Shown here: positions 12,405-27,400 of the stretch, piece after piece
Position numbering within the stretch: the stretch's first letter is position 1
Layout: each line of letters opens with the position of its first letter
Source: Melanocharis versteri
Lineage: Eukaryota > Chordata > Aves > Passeriformes > Melanocharitidae
Length of the DNA stretch: 64,000 nucleotides
Direction of reading: 5' to 3'
Assembly: GCA_013397845.1 (NCBI GenBank)
Contig: VZTG01004583.1
Location: forward strand, 1-64,000
The notes under the pieces: model-generated
What the model was told of the DNA's origin: nothing
The model's database searches: none
Seen by the model: only the letters and a program-made list of their open reading frames with translations
Translations under genes and position numbers: made by a program

Positions 12405-15400
12405 CTAAAAGCAGGGAAAAGACAAAACATATTTATTTACCTCATTATTTTCGGCAAGTTATACACTGGTACCATACTGATCTACACAACAGTGAGCACA
12501 GGTTACCATTGCTTTCATGAAGCAGAAGACTGCTCCTGAAGAGGGCTGTTGAAACAGACAGCTCCTTCATGGGGAGTCTATATCTAACAATATAGATTGC
12601 CCCAAGTGTTTCACAATTTGTAATGTAGATTTTTTTCCCCCTTTTAGCTTCATCAGTTAATCAGCATGCATATTATGGGTCTGGACACTTATTTAAGTTT
12701 TTAAGTCAGTCAAATGTTTGTAAATTTGGGGTAATGGCAAAATGGCTTGTGTGACAATTAAACAAAACAGACTTGAAGTTTACAGATGATGATTAAACAA
12801 AAGAGGAAATAGCCATTTTCAGCACTTCACCAAAGTCATACAACAGTTTTGCTTAAAATCAGGCTCAGCAGCCATGCAAGATAGCTCTCACTTCTCTTTT
12901 TGGCTTTTTCCCTTTTCATAGTAGGGACTCCAGTACTAAGTGAAAATCAAAGCTTAAGCAAAAATTCATAGTGTTTCAGAAACTCTGAAGAACTGTTACC
13001 TCATTCACTGTCAATGTCTTGAACTGGAGATTAAAAGCATAAAGGCTAATATTTTCTGGCTGAAGAAAAAGTGACTAATATACTTGTGTACATAGACACA
13101 AATCTGACATTACTACAGGAATAACACTTGCTTTAAAACTGCTTCTGTGTAGATGAGGAGCTAAAGAAGAGGAAGAAACCCCAATGCAAAAAGAAGTTGT
13201 AGGACAGTGCCATGTCCTGTCATCCTCCTTTGTGAGGGTACAATGTTAAGGAATGTGCAAGTAGGTGATTATACCTTGTAATAATAAAGATTGAAGTTTA
13301 ACTTTTAAACTATACCTGACATGAAACACCAGTGAAATGCAATTTTTACACTTTACATGATCCTATTGAGATGTTGTTCTTCAACTGAACTTTGGAAACA
13401 GCAAGCTATAGCCAAATTCAGAAGGAGTTCAGAACTATCCCTGTATACTCAGGCTCTCCAGAGCCAGAACCTTTGAAACAGAGGCCACATTCAAGCAAGG
13501 AGTACAAGATCATCTAGTTTTACACAGCAAAGGAGGGGAATGATTAGATGAAGAAATCTATATTGTTAAACAGGAGTCAGAATAATGCCTCACCTACAGA
13601 GTCCTGAAGCAGATGTGTGAGTTTGCTGTTCCGATATGGGACGTGAGCTCGCTGCTCTGCTATTGCTCCCAGAACGTCAGCCAGGGCGGACAGGCTGCGG
13701 TTAATAAAGGAGGTCTCTCTCAGTGCTGCCCCTGTCACTCCAGACATACCTGGCACAGTGTAGAAAAAGGCATTGGTAACACTAAGCAAACCTGCTTCAA
13801 TCCTGTAGTGTGGAGGAATGGTTAAAAAAGATTCATTGTTTACAGATGGTCCAAAGTATCTCATGTTAAAGTTGATCTCTTCAGATGTACAATGCATTTT
13901 AGCTCCATATGTATTAAGAACAAGCAACCTTAAGATCAGACAAGACAACACTGCTTTTGAAAACATGAGTCCACAATGGCCCCAAAGAGAAGCCTGTTCC
14001 ATTCCACCATTTTTTATAGTTGTTAGCTGCCTCATCTTTTTCCCTTAGGAAAAAGAGGAGAGGCACTGACGGCACAGGCTGCAGAGAGAAAACTGTACAA
14101 CAGCCACAAGTGTGAAGTATTTGTGTTCACCGAAGCCTGTGGAGTGGTGTTTTATAGCATGATTTGCTGTAAGGAAATGGATAAAGGAAAATTATGCCCT
14201 TCTACCACCCACCCAGCATGGTTTTATGTAGCTATGCTGCCCCTGAGCAACACTGTAAAGGTTTGGTCTATCCAACACATTTCACCAATTCAGAGGCACT
14301 GCAAGCTCAACTCTGATCAGTCTGGATGAAGGTGCAGTTAAGAGTAATTAATTCCTGCTGCCCTTAACCTCTGCCATTTGGGGAAGAGAAATTTACTATT
14401 AGCATTTAGCATCACGTTATTCCAATTCAGGCTTTCTTGAGGACAGTGGATGAGGTGCAGATGTACCCACAGTCATTTCTCCTTACCCAGAGCACATGAT
14501 CCATGTCAGACAGAGTTGATGGCAGTGGGATGATCAGATGGGGCCAACGGCTTCCTCTACTGCCTACTCTCCCACCTGTAGACAGGTACAGGGAGTGGCT
14601 AGAGATCTTGTTTTCCCCTTAGGCCAGCATTTTCCAGAAAAAGAGGAGTTCAAGAGGGAAATGTGAAAAGGTGCAGTAATAGAAAAACCCCAGGAGTCTG
14701 GACAGGGAGGGCTGAAGAACTGTGACTGTGGAAGAGGATGAGGTTGGAGTGGTAGAGTCTCTTGTCAGAGCGAGACAGAGCAAAACAGTTTGGAAGACCC
14801 TGCCAAAGGGTGGGTAACAATCCAAGGTAGGATGAATCTCAGGCTACCTTTACTGGGGTCATTATGTATACAGCCATCCCCAGGTTTCTTATATATCAAG
14901 GAAAAGTGGACTCCTGGGATACCAGTTATCTCCCTAACGGAGAAAACTACAAAGAGGGGAGGGAGTACATGTTTAAAGTGCTGATTATCTGCATTTGGTT
15001 AAAAATCCTTAGACGAAGTATTTAGCTGAGTTTTCAAAGTGAAACATAGTTTGCTAAAAAGGGACCACTTGGCTTGTAAGTGCTGCAAATGACCCAGGCT
15101 GGCTGTAGATACAGCAAGGCTGGATGCTGATGTGTGTGAGAAACCTGAGGTACTGCTGGTCACTTAGACTTGCCCACATTTTGAAACAATTACGAGTGTA
15201 CGCTGCCCTCACTTTCAGCAGAGTATGCCCACCAGCACAGCTGATGGCAGAGGTCAGTCTGCTGCATGTGCTGGGCCACATCTAACACTGATGTGAGCAC
15301 AGCTCTTCTGGCTTCACTGGAGGATCTGGCCTGCCGAGCCCCAAACGAAGGAAATGTTTGTCCTGGTTTAACTGAGAGAACAAACACACACCCTGTTGCT

Positions 15401-18400
15401 CAATTACATGTTTTCAGCATTTAGAGCAAATGAAAAAATAATGTATTATATTAGATTTCTCTGTAGAACAAAAGTTTAACAGTGAGGAACAGCAAGAATT
15501 CTTGGCAGTAAAGTAAAAGACTCTTTCATAATACTGGTTCACTTTTCAAAACATTATTTCTGGAATGATACATTTGGCTGCATAGTTTTTCTTGGTAAGA
15601 AAGCTTGTCCTTTAGGAAATAATCAAGTTTTTGAAATTACTGTGTGCATAGAGGAGGCAGGAGGAAAATGCTTTGAAGAAACAATGAAAACAATATTATC
15701 TTTTCAACACTAATTTCCTCCAAGACTTTTTCCACAATAAAGCAGAAAAATCCACACATGGTGATATCAATTATTACAGATATTTGTAATATTTAAATAA
15801 TTTATGCCCTTTAAACATTTCTGTACCAAAGACATGCTAATTTACAGAGTAGAAAAACAGGCCTAATAAAAGCAGTCTGAACAAATAGTATATCTATGAT
15901 ATGGGTAACCATCCTGGGCTTATTTCAAGCTTATACGGCCATACTTTGAGTTAAACTATACAGGTATAAAACCAGATCAATCAGCCCTCAAAATTTTGTT
16001 TATGATAGGATCTGTGGGTTCAAACCACCCCTGTGTGAGAGCAGAGTAGCATGTATCCCTCCATAAAGAACTAAGGCATTTATTGCAACCTAGATCCAAG
16101 AGGATCCATGCCCATGAACAGACACGTTCACTTACCGACACACTCGCTCCCAGCCAGGTCCACCAGCTGCAGTCTCGTTTTGACTTGCTTCATTTTCTCA
16201 GCTGCTTCAAGTTGCACCGGTGAAGAGGCTCCGGAAGAAGAGGTGGATTTATTCTCTCTCATTTTTTGTGGAAAGGTGCAGGAAGCCTCTTTATTTAGTC
16301 TCTGACTGGTTTGTTCATCTTCCCATAAAGTACCTGGTTAATGGGAAAGAAAAAGAGCTTCTCACTGACACTGAAAGTTGAGATGGGGAAACAATGGGGC
16401 ATCAATAGGGGCATCTGCTGCTTCAGGCTGTTCTAACAGAAGCAATATACGAGTCAGAATCCATGGCACAGGCAGGCTGAATGACTTTTTCTATCTTATT
16501 TAAAGTTTTACTCATCAAACTGATCATACCAGTTGGTAACTAGCTTTGATGTAGATTGTGTTGTATCCAGTATCCCCACTGTTCACACATCTGTGTGGAA
16601 AACAAGAAATGGGAGTCCAGTAAGGACTTTAGAAGCTTTTTAAAAAGTTTTAGACTGATTGCAACCAAAGTGAGATTTCGGATGTTTGGGAGCAGTAGGC
16701 TCTGAAAACTGGTGCTATGTATTTGAAACATCACCTGCTGGTAATCTGGCAAAAAAAAAAAAAAAAAATCCTTATCTCACCTCTTCTATTTTGTCCTTTG
16801 CTGCTGTTCCCCCTAGACTTCCTTCAGCCCTCATACCCCACTGTAAGATCTTCACATGATGAGCTATTACCCTCAATATTGTTATTCCCACTTGTTCAGA
16901 TTGGTTACCTACTACTAGCCTTCCTCTTCCTCAGCAGAAGCATCTGGCTTTCTCTCTTTGCTAGGAACAAAGACAAAGATTCTCTGGGAAAGTTGCTTTC
17001 ACATTATCTTAGCAGGAATATATGCAAAATGGATTTCCCAAAGCAGTTTTGTTTTTTTCTTAGTGTTTTGGTTTTCCTCTCTGTCTCTGCAAGAAAGAAA
17101 GAATAAAAGGCACATATTCTGCTACAGGTCATAGACACAACAGACCTCCTTGGGTGCTTGAAGAGTTCAAGTTGGAACAGTAGAAAGTTTCCAACTGCAA
17201 AACTTGACTGAGGAGCAGACTGACTTGCATTGCAGAGCTCTGTACTTCTCCAAGTAGGCTGCTGCTAAATCCTGAGCCAGCTCTTCACAGTGTAGGCAGA
17301 GCAGCTGTGTTGGTTTACACAGAATAAATAGCTTCAGGCCATAAAGTGTCAAACTAAGTGTTCCCACTCCTCTTCAGTTTTAGACAATGAAATTAAGAAA
17401 CAGCTCTCCTCAAACAACAGATAATACTGATCAAAATGCTAAAATACCTTAATCAAACCTGAAAAAGTGCTGGCTTGTCAACCCTGGCTTTAGATGCAGA
17501 ACTCATCACCGACTTTACAACTTTTTATTTAGTGACTTAGGTATCTGATGTTGAGATATTTGACAATAGCACCTGGCTTTTAAATCAGGATCCTCTCCTT
17601 TTAAACAAGACAGGCTGTGCTGTCACACACTGCTGCAGTGAGGTCCCAACTGCGGTGCTGCTCCGTTCCCTTACAGTGCCCATCTTCACCCATGTGCTGC
17701 GAGTCAAAAGCTGGGGTCTGCATTCAGCAACAATTAGACATTTCTATGGAGCTTTGCTGCCAGGCAACATGGCACGGTGGGGTGGCTGCAATTAGAAGTG
17801 GCAAAGGGAATTATGGACGAGACAAGATGGCTGCTGTGCTAATGGTGCAAACACTGAGTTTAGAAAAGTACCATCAGTCTAATTGACAAGAATCTGGAGC
17901 TGGCTAGAGTAAATATCGGGAATGCTGGAGCTGCAACTTGTGAAGTAACTGTGTCTTTTGGCAAGGCCCATAGGTAAGTGAGGGCACTATTTGTTCTGCT
18001 TTGCTGATACTGTTGGTTTAATTTCTGATAGCAATCTAAGGGAAAAAATGTTAAATATTTCCCACTTTCTGAAATCATATTGTTGTTGCAGAGTATGAAG
18101 GAGATGGACCACAGCACTGAAAGCAGAGAGCCTAAGTATAACATGAGCAAAAGAAAACAAAGTTACCCCCAAGAGCCCCAAAAGAAAGTTGTTCCTCAAC
18201 CAATAAACTGGTAAGTCTTGGTGTGGTAGTGAAAAGTAGAAATACCAATGCTGTCATAGTAAATAGGACAAGTATTTTGTCTTTTCATACAGTGGCCTAT
18301 TATTAACACTTAAAAAGATTCCGAATTTAATGGACATTTTTGCAAGGCAGAGGATAAACAAAATTCTTTCTCACCCAAAAGCATATGATAATCCCTAAAA

Positions 18401-21400
18401 TTTATCGTTAGCTTAACCACAAACTTTGTATGACATGTAATTATTCATTTTAAGTGATTTAACTACTTTGAGTACCTATCTTATCGAGATCTTTACTATC
18501 TTATACCTTATGACTTTCTGATAACACTTATTCATTAGTTGTCTCATGCAATAAAGCTTCAACAACTCTAAGTCAAGACATGTAAGGAACAGTGCTAAGA
18601 TTTTATGAAACTGAAAGTTTCAGTAGCATTCAAACATGAAAATGATCTGTTATTTAAGAAGGAATGTAGAAGTTAGAAAAGTGGAAAAGCACTGAGGGAA
18701 TGTATCAAACACTGGAAAAAAGAAGAAAAAGCAATATGAAAATCTCCCAGTCCACAGACTGTTTTTCTAAAAACAACTGGCTCTAGATGTATTTTAGTAA
18801 CATCCTACTTACCAAAGTTATCTCCAAAGACAACTGTGGTTATGGTCAATGTCACTACCAGATGAGAACGAGAGGAATGAGCATGCACCAGTGTTGGGTG
18901 CGTGACTCTCAGCTGTAAGCCTTTCTTGACTAGATGCAAAAATTCAGATGCATTTTCAACAGTCCTAAGAAGTAAAGAAACAGAAAGGATATTTAACTGA
19001 TTTGCAAGAAAAATCACACAAGAAGGCTGACAACTTGAATGAGAACCTCAGCATTTCCACTTCCCTGCTCTTCTCCTTATAGTACTCTCAGTTTTGAGCT
19101 TCACAAACAACTGCATAGAGACTCTTTCAGGTGGGATAAAGATGAAAATTCAAGGCAAAAGCTGTGATGCAGTCCTGAAAGTGCTGCAGAAGTGGCCTGC
19201 CAGCCTTGCAGGCCCAGAGGTAATGTAGCTCAGCTCCTGAAGCAAAGGAAATTTCTATCTCTCCACACTTTGGAAAAAAAGACACAGGTTTAGACATTGC
19301 TGGAATCTCTGATCTTACAGAAGCAGATTTGTCCAATTTATGCTAAGGTAGGTCATATTCTTAGGTACAAAACTAGGCGAAACCCCCCAAAATTTCTATG
19401 GGCCTCTGGAAGTCATATTTCACATTTGGAATTAAATCCAGAATTCCTGGACCAAAGTCCAGTTCCACTGTTCAATGAGCACAATGTCAGAATAAATAGA
19501 CATAAATTTCTATAGACCATTTATCTCATACTGTTTGTTTTCTTTTCCTGTTAAAGGAAGTACAGCAAATATGATCAATCAAAGGGCAAACACCTAGCAC
19601 ACACAGTGAAATGAACACAGAAAATTAAATAAACTGGTTAGGTAAAGAAAAAAACCACTATGATTTTCCCTAGGTTTGCAATGTTTAAAACAAATGAGAT
19701 GAGAGTGCCTGCCCTTTTCTTTCACTGTGTTGCCTTCTTCAATAATCGTTGAAGGTAGAACACCTAAACAATTGTTTTTAGTTGGGGGTATAAATTATGA
19801 CTGTGTATCATAGCCTGGTCACTGACTGCTCTGCAGCAGCACAACCATTAATAACTCTCATGGCAGGCCACAGGCTTGCTTCCACAATCAGCAAAAGCAA
19901 GCATGTGATAAAAGGCAAGGTCTTTATGACTTAGATTTGGCTGATTTCAGGAAAAGTCACACCGGGCACAAACTTATTTTATGCTAAGAGCCATACTTGA
20001 AGAGTTTAGAGACAGAAGAACAAAAGAAAACGAACTATACTCAACTAAAACAATTTCCTCAAAAAACAAAGCAAGGGCATCTGAAGAACAGAAAAGCATT
20101 TGGCCACACCATATCTATAGGCACGTAGAAGAAGCAGCCACCTAAGCACAGTTCCCTGTGTATCCAGGGCTGTATGAGGTAAACAATCACTGTACACTTC
20201 CCCTGTCAATCCTGAGCCACACATGCCAGCCTCCACTGTGACACCTCTACCTCTGGGCACCCCCGGGGGATGTCTCCTGCTTGTTTGACCTGGTGCCAGC
20301 AGAGAACCAGTGGCTCTAGTTCCTACGGTCAGAGCCTCACACTGGGGTGAGCTGACATCCAAGGAGGCACACATCCTGCCTTCCCAAGCCTTGAACTGCA
20401 TCTTCCAGTGGCTATTCAGTCAGGACTGGAAGGCCTGACAGGGAATCAGCCTTGGCTAGGATGCAGCACCAGGCTGTCAGCTTCTGCAAGCTGCTGCTGT
20501 GAGCTGGCAAAGGGTCAGTGCTCCAAGCTGCTGCCCCATCCCTGCATTTGCCAAGGAAGACAGGGCTCAGGGTGTGCTGTCAGTGCTGGTCACCTACCGC
20601 TGGGAAGCTGAAGCTGGCTTTGAAGACAAGCAACATCCCCAGCCCAGTGTGGCGAGCTTGGCACAGTAGCTCCTCAGTAGGACTGACAGAAATAATATTT
20701 TGGTATAATCTCTACGACTTCATCGTGCTCTGTGTGCCGCACGTTCCAGGACCAGATTCTACAAAGAGAAGTCCTGTTGTGGTTACGTTAAAAATTTGAT
20801 GCTGAAAGTTCTCCAAAATCAACCAAGCTAGAAAAGAAGAAAGAGACTGAGGTTTTTGTGATTTAGTAAGATGAACAAGTTAGCAGGAAAGAGACTACTG
20901 TACTTTAGTGGATATATTGGAGAAGCCAATGAGACCCAGCAGGCCAATATATTCTAGATGAAATATTATCACAAATGAGGATGTGTTTTTATTCAAAGCA
21001 CCAGCTATTTACTTTAGATTTCGGGCAGCTGGGTGGCCTCATTCAATGGCTCTTTTACTTTGTTTGGGTTTGTTTTTTCTTATTAACCTTTCTGTGTAAT
21101 TATTAATATAACCTGTTTATGAATTGAACTTTTTTCACTGCTTGCATTGTAATTGAGATACAAGTCCATATTTTTATTTATATTTGCATTAGAATTTAGT
21201 ATTAACTGATTGAGATAAGTGGCTTTTAAGAGTTTTAGTTCAAGGTGCCAGGTTCCTTTGCCATAAATTAAAATTTACAGAAATAAACAGAGCAGCCATT
21301 TTATTAACTAGAAGGACAAATGAAACCTTATTGCAGCTTTTTTTTTTCGGTCTCTATGGTACAAGTCCTGCTGCTTCTCACCTCTCCCTTCCCCAAAACC

Positions 21401-24400
21401 TATGAAAAGAGATGGGTCACCCACTAACTATGCAAAGCTCCCTTGGGAAGTGGAACAGGCATTTTTCAGGAATAAAATTACGCTAGGCCAGCATCTTAGT
21501 TACTGAAATACCATAATTAAAAACTACTTGGAGGTTTTGATGAAACAGGGAAAGTTCAATTCCCATCATGCCTACACCACATGCACCTGTCTTCATTTTC
21601 TAAGGCATATGGCTCCTTTCCTGTCTAGTCAAAGGAAAAAGATTAGCTCCTCCAAGAAAGATTCAGCACACACAGGTTAAGTTCTGCTCCTAGCCTCTTC
21701 TGGAGTTTTTCATTCCCCCTTGACAGCAGAGCCTTAACTAGATATTAAAATTGGAGTAGAGTCCCAGTTGGGGAAATATAAGAATAGAGACAGAGAGAAA
21801 CCCACTAGTCAGCATAATACAGACAGAAAGGGCAAAAGGATTCATCACTGTAAGCTCCAGTCACTTTTCATTCATTCCATGTTCTTATGGAGCATGCAGA
21901 GTGCAATCAAGCTTGCAGAATTTCTATGGAAATTGTATTTAACCTCAAGACCAAAGAGCAGGCATACCCCAGATACAAATGTTAATCCTTCTGAGAATAT
22001 TGCAGTGCTTAGTATTTCATAAAAGAAAGGAGAGTCCTGTAGCTCCCACAGTGAAGAAAATCACTTGTCAATTTCTCTGGGTTCTCACTTTTCTATGAGC
22101 AATTAAATTGCTAGAAAGCACAAATCAATAAATGTAGACTAGGTAGAATAAAAGTACGTATCACTAGGTAGAATAAAAGTACATTTGCACAATCCTACAG
22201 TACATTCTTGTATTTTTATCAAAGCTTGCTAGGAATAGCATTAAACCCACATAAACAAACTATTGGTCTGCTTATGTGACTAAGTCCCACAGGACCGAAT
22301 TATCTCCACTGATGGTACATTTTATTTAATTGGCATGGGATGCATTTCATATCTGACGGCTAATTCCCCTTGGAAAAGTAGAGATTAGACCATGACAAGA
22401 ATTATTATAGAGAAGTGAAGAAAAACGTCATGTTTCCCCAGAAACACAGAGAACACTAATGCTGTTCTAAACATTTCAATAGAGCAAGATGTTTCTTTTC
22501 ACAAACATTATTTACTCAAGGAGCAGGACATTTTTTTATACTTCTAGACATCTTGATAATGCACATGCACCCTTCTGGAATCTGTTCTCATGCTCGGTGC
22601 TCACAGAGAGCTGTCCAGTTTAATTCCACTGGGTACCATCACCTCTCTGGTGCTACTAGTACTGCTTGTCCTAATTTTTTATTTTTTTTCCTAGCTAATG
22701 TTGATACTACTAGCGTAAAGCCCAAAGAAAGGCCACATAAATGGTGAAAGGCCTGGACAGGAAGCCACGAAGCTGAGGTCACTTGGTTTGTTCACCCTGG
22801 AGAAGAGGAGACTGAGGGGAGACCTCACTGCAGTTACAGCTTCCTTGTGAGGGGAAGCAGAGGGGCAGGAACCAATCTCTTTTCTCTGGTGACCCAAGGG
22901 AACAGCTTGAAGTTGTGTCAGGGGAGGGTTACATTGGATATTAGGAAAAGGTTCTTCACCCAGAGGGTGGCCAGGCACTGGAATGCAATTCTTGGGGCTG
23001 TCCTGTGCAGGGCCAGGAGTTGGACTCTATCATCTTGTGGGTCCCTTCCCACTCAGGACATTCTATGATAAACGACACAGCCATTACTAAAATGAAGCAT
23101 CTGAAATAGATTCCCTCTTGTTAATGGATGAAATTTTATGAACATGTGATTTTTAACATCTAATTACCCAAGGTAAATTTTTTATATAAAACAAGAAAGC
23201 ACTGTACATTTTCTTTGTATGCCACACTTACATACTGCCAAGAATCATTCCCATGAGTACTAGAACAAATCTTTGTAATGCTTAGTAAGTAAAAGAAGGC
23301 ATTAAAGTAAGTTGTTGCCTTAAATACCCTGGCTCTCCCTACACTGTCAAGTTGTGTAAATAAGGATCAAACCTGGCATACACCAATGCTGGGAAGGTAC
23401 ATCTTAAAAGTGAATGGTGAGCAGCTTTGCTGCTTCTTAGCTTCTAGTTTGAAGAACCTCGATTTTCAAGACCTACGAGTTCAAATGCCAACATAACGAT
23501 TCCACCTTTAACACCTCCAGTTATGAAAACAGAACATTAAGCAATATTAAGATGGGTATTTGTATTAAAAGATCACTTAAAATCTTATTCTAATTTTTTG
23601 TAACTCCAACGCATAAAGGGAAAGCTAACACCCTACAGCTGCTTAACTATTTGCAACTGGTACGTAAATTTCTATTATAATCTGTAAATTTTATAATTCA
23701 GTAAGACTGAATGGAAAGTGCTTTGCGACTAGATTATCCCTTTTTTTTCTACAGCTGTCAAAATGCCATAGATCCAGCAACAACAAAATATGCAGCAATC
23801 TTCAGGCATTCTGAGTGAAAGGCACTTAACACAGGAGTGTAACTCAAAGTAATTGTACAGTTATTTCTGGAAGTATTTTGACATTTGCAGCCAACTGCAG
23901 TCTAATAGACTGAGCTAACAGAAACAGAACTGCTCTTTTGCATATGGTAAGGACTCATTGTTTAGAAGCAATCTGGTGCCTATAATGCAATTTTGTGACA
24001 GCTCTACATGGCATTAACACCAGATCGTGTTGGATGGTAGGAACAAGCCGTGCACTTACTCGTGCGTCAGTAATGGCACATCGCTCTTCCCTTCTCTGGT
24101 TGTGACAACATCACGTTTGACGCCAAATACTTTTCCATAACTGTCTTTGGCCAGGAGATCAAAAATTTCATTATTATACACTTCTACAACAGAAACCTCA
24201 ACCCAGCAACTTCCTGGTGGCTTTTCTGAAATAAGCCTGGCAAATAAAAGAAAAGAAAAAAGAAATTGAAGAAAAAAGCCAAAAAATGTTGAAGTCAAAC
24301 CCCAAATGAACAATCTGTAAATAGAGATCTATTCTTTAATTGTAATATAATTACAGTCTGATAAAAGCGTTTACTAAGTATCTGCAGCCATGGAATTGCC

Positions 24401-27400
24401 TCATCCATATGCTAATGTTGACTTGAAGAATCAGAATATACAGTTTATTTATACATGAAGAAGTAAATAGAATTTAATTTTCCAAACAGCTGTGCCAGCT
24501 TGTTTTTTTCCACTAGCCTCCCACCTCAGGATTTTTTTTTTATACCATTTCTCTGCTGGCAGTTATTGCACTCAGAGCTCAGAGTATAAAATCTGGCAGA
24601 GTGCAAGCAATGAACAGACAGAGACGGCAAACTATATCTGTAAGCAGTTATCTGTTCATTGCCTCAGAAAATCCATAAATTAAGGGCTTCCCTATTCAGG
24701 AGACTATTTAGTTAGACAGTTATTCTCATATAAAATTTGTTCTTTGATTTAGCTTATATCCTTCTCCAAAACAAACAGGCTTAGCTGGAAAAACTTCTAA
24801 TGGCTCTTCTACTATAACATAGCAGCATATCAGTTCAATCCTGTACTAGGTTCAGCTAAAAAAATCTAAGAACTCTTAAAACAAGAACAGATTGTAGTTA
24901 AAAATTGTACTGTCCTTCTTCCTTGATATTGGGTTCTAATCTGAATCCTCTTCATGTATTCCAATTGTCAATTTTCACAGAACTTTTAGGAACTTAATTA
25001 TCTTTTGGACTCCCACAACTATGGTTGAAACATTCTCAAAAGTTTATTTAATAGTCTGAAAGGCAGATGGACAGTTAACACACAGTAAAACTGCATAATC
25101 TTATTGTCTTAGAAAAAAGGATTAAGCAGGAGAGAGACTAGAAATCTATATAAAACCTCAAATACCAAATGGTGGTCAGAGAAGCTATAAATATTAACCT
25201 CTGTGAAGCTGAAATCTGTAATGATAAACACATTACAAACATTATTTCATCCTTTCTATACAGTTTAAAGTGACTGCCACTGACAGCAAGCCTTTACTTA
25301 GTTTTTACCTGAACACCTCTTGGGTAGCTCGAGGAATAATTCCAAGTTCTGATTCCTCTTCTATGGAGAATGCTAAGTTCCCTCCTAACTGTGGTCCCAA
25401 CATTGTGTATGTCTTCCCACTTCCAGTTTGCCCATAAGCCATGATACACACATTGTACCTGAAAAATAGAAGTGCTGTATTTTACCATTACCAAATGTGT
25501 CCGTTAGGTGGCAAGTCGAACTCCAAACAATTTGGGAACACAAACTTAAACAAGAAAATAAATATACTGCCACTGATTTCTTTCTGCAGATCTCAAAGTC
25601 TGACAGTACTTACTGTTTATAACATCACCTAAACAGATTTTATTTTTTAAGCAGAGTTGAAGGGATGCCTTTAAGTAGAAGTTTAAGGGATCTTTAGCTT
25701 GGAATGATTGATGCTGTTAGACCTCCTTTTGCCTGCCCAACTTCCAGCTTGTGCACTACTGAGCTGCTTTTTAATCAGCTCCTGAACTGCTGCAGTTTAC
25801 AGTACAGCATTTTAAAGTAAACCATTGCTGGGCTTGATTTGTGTTACAGTGCTGAACTGCAAACCACTGCACTTGTATCCTAACAGCTGGGAACTCTACA
25901 TCTGTCATAGCCTTTTTCAGGCAGGCTCATCAGTCATAGCCCTCAGTCAGAGAAGACAGCCCTAAGAACAGAAGGCACAAATTTTAAACCAAGAGCACCA
26001 GTTCAGAATGAGCATGCACACAATGACTACTCTGGAACAAAGCTGGCAGGAACTGCTCTGATAAGTACAAGTAGAAAATGAAAAGGTACAAATGTTAGCA
26101 CAGAGGAACAGGCATCTACGAAACATCATCTTCTGAAGTAGACAAGTAAATATGTCAAATGGACAGAAATCTGAAAATGCCTCTTGGCTGCACTGAAAAT
26201 AATAATGGAAAAAGAATTGTTCACAGCTGTGAGCACTGTTGTGGAGTCTGTTGCCACAGGGATCTGAGCTGAGATGTATGAATCCTATCTAGAAAGTGTG
26301 TTACTAACACAATCAGATCAAAGCCAACATCTTAAGCAAAATAAGTGGGTGGACACAGATGCATCCAGCCACAGTACTGCTTTGTATGGAGGACCAACAC
26401 TGTGCTGTGCAGCTGAAGTTTCACCCCTCCTTGGCTGTGCCTGCTCTGCTGCCCCTGCCAGCACCTCGATGTTGAGCACAGTACTGTGCCCGCAAAACCC
26501 TTGGAAGATGTGCAGTTATGCTGACAGGACTGCTCCCTCCCTGGACTATCTGGTTTGTTTGGAGATACGGCATTAGCAGACCCTTCATACACAAGGAGTG
26601 CTTCACAGTTTGTGGAAACTTCTGCTCTACTAGAGAGTTGCAAGAATGGGCTTGCTCCTGTTCTGCCAGGGAATAAAATTTCACTGCCTAAGCTACCTCC
26701 TCTGTGGGCAGACCTGAAACAGCTGCTTTTGATTATCGGATGGTTTTCCTCATATCAAAAATGTAGTTGCAAGCACATGCCAGCATATTTCAATGAGCAC
26801 TCCTCATCTAATTGTTTGAAATGTATAGTTTCGAGTCATGGAATACTTACATGCATATTAAACATGCCTAGAAGCAATTATTTCAGGAAGATTATTTTGA
26901 AAGCTTTCACTTGTTAGAAAGAAATGTGGGCTGATAAGCCATACGGAAAATACCTGGGTACCCTTTCTGGGAATGTGAAGTCAAAGTTGCAGTCAATGAA
27001 TCTATAGTAAGGTCCCTCCAGATTTTAGCATGCACTGCAGAGTATAAAACAGGAGTCTAGTCATAGATTTTATGAAGTAAAGGAGATGAGATAACTGTAA
27101 CTGAAAAAAAAGAGCACTACAGTAAAATTAAATGTGATAGCAATTAGGGCTGTAAATATGAAGTGAGGGATTTCTTGAAGTATTCACTGCTGACATAACT
27201 CAGTAGAAAAGCTCATGCTAATTTTGGTAGTTTTTAGATAGACTAACAATGAGTAAATTTCACAGTTCCACCCCTCATTCACACTGCCTGGCCAGCCTGT
27301 ACCTTACTGAGACTTCTAGCCCTATTTCAAAATTAAACAGATCTTTAGAATCAAAAAGGGAGCCAGATGTTTGCAAGTGGTCATTTTCCTTAGGAAAAAC

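Larger units (their letters stand above)
18965..24059 (-). other. KIF25: KIF25 intron 10
   Basis: About 5.1 kb. It holds a CR1 fragment in its middle (22.7-23.1 kb) and a 20-base direct repeat near 22.15 kb. A GC-richer patch around 20.1-20.6 kb has open frames on both strands but no recognisable protein. Confidence 0.7.
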
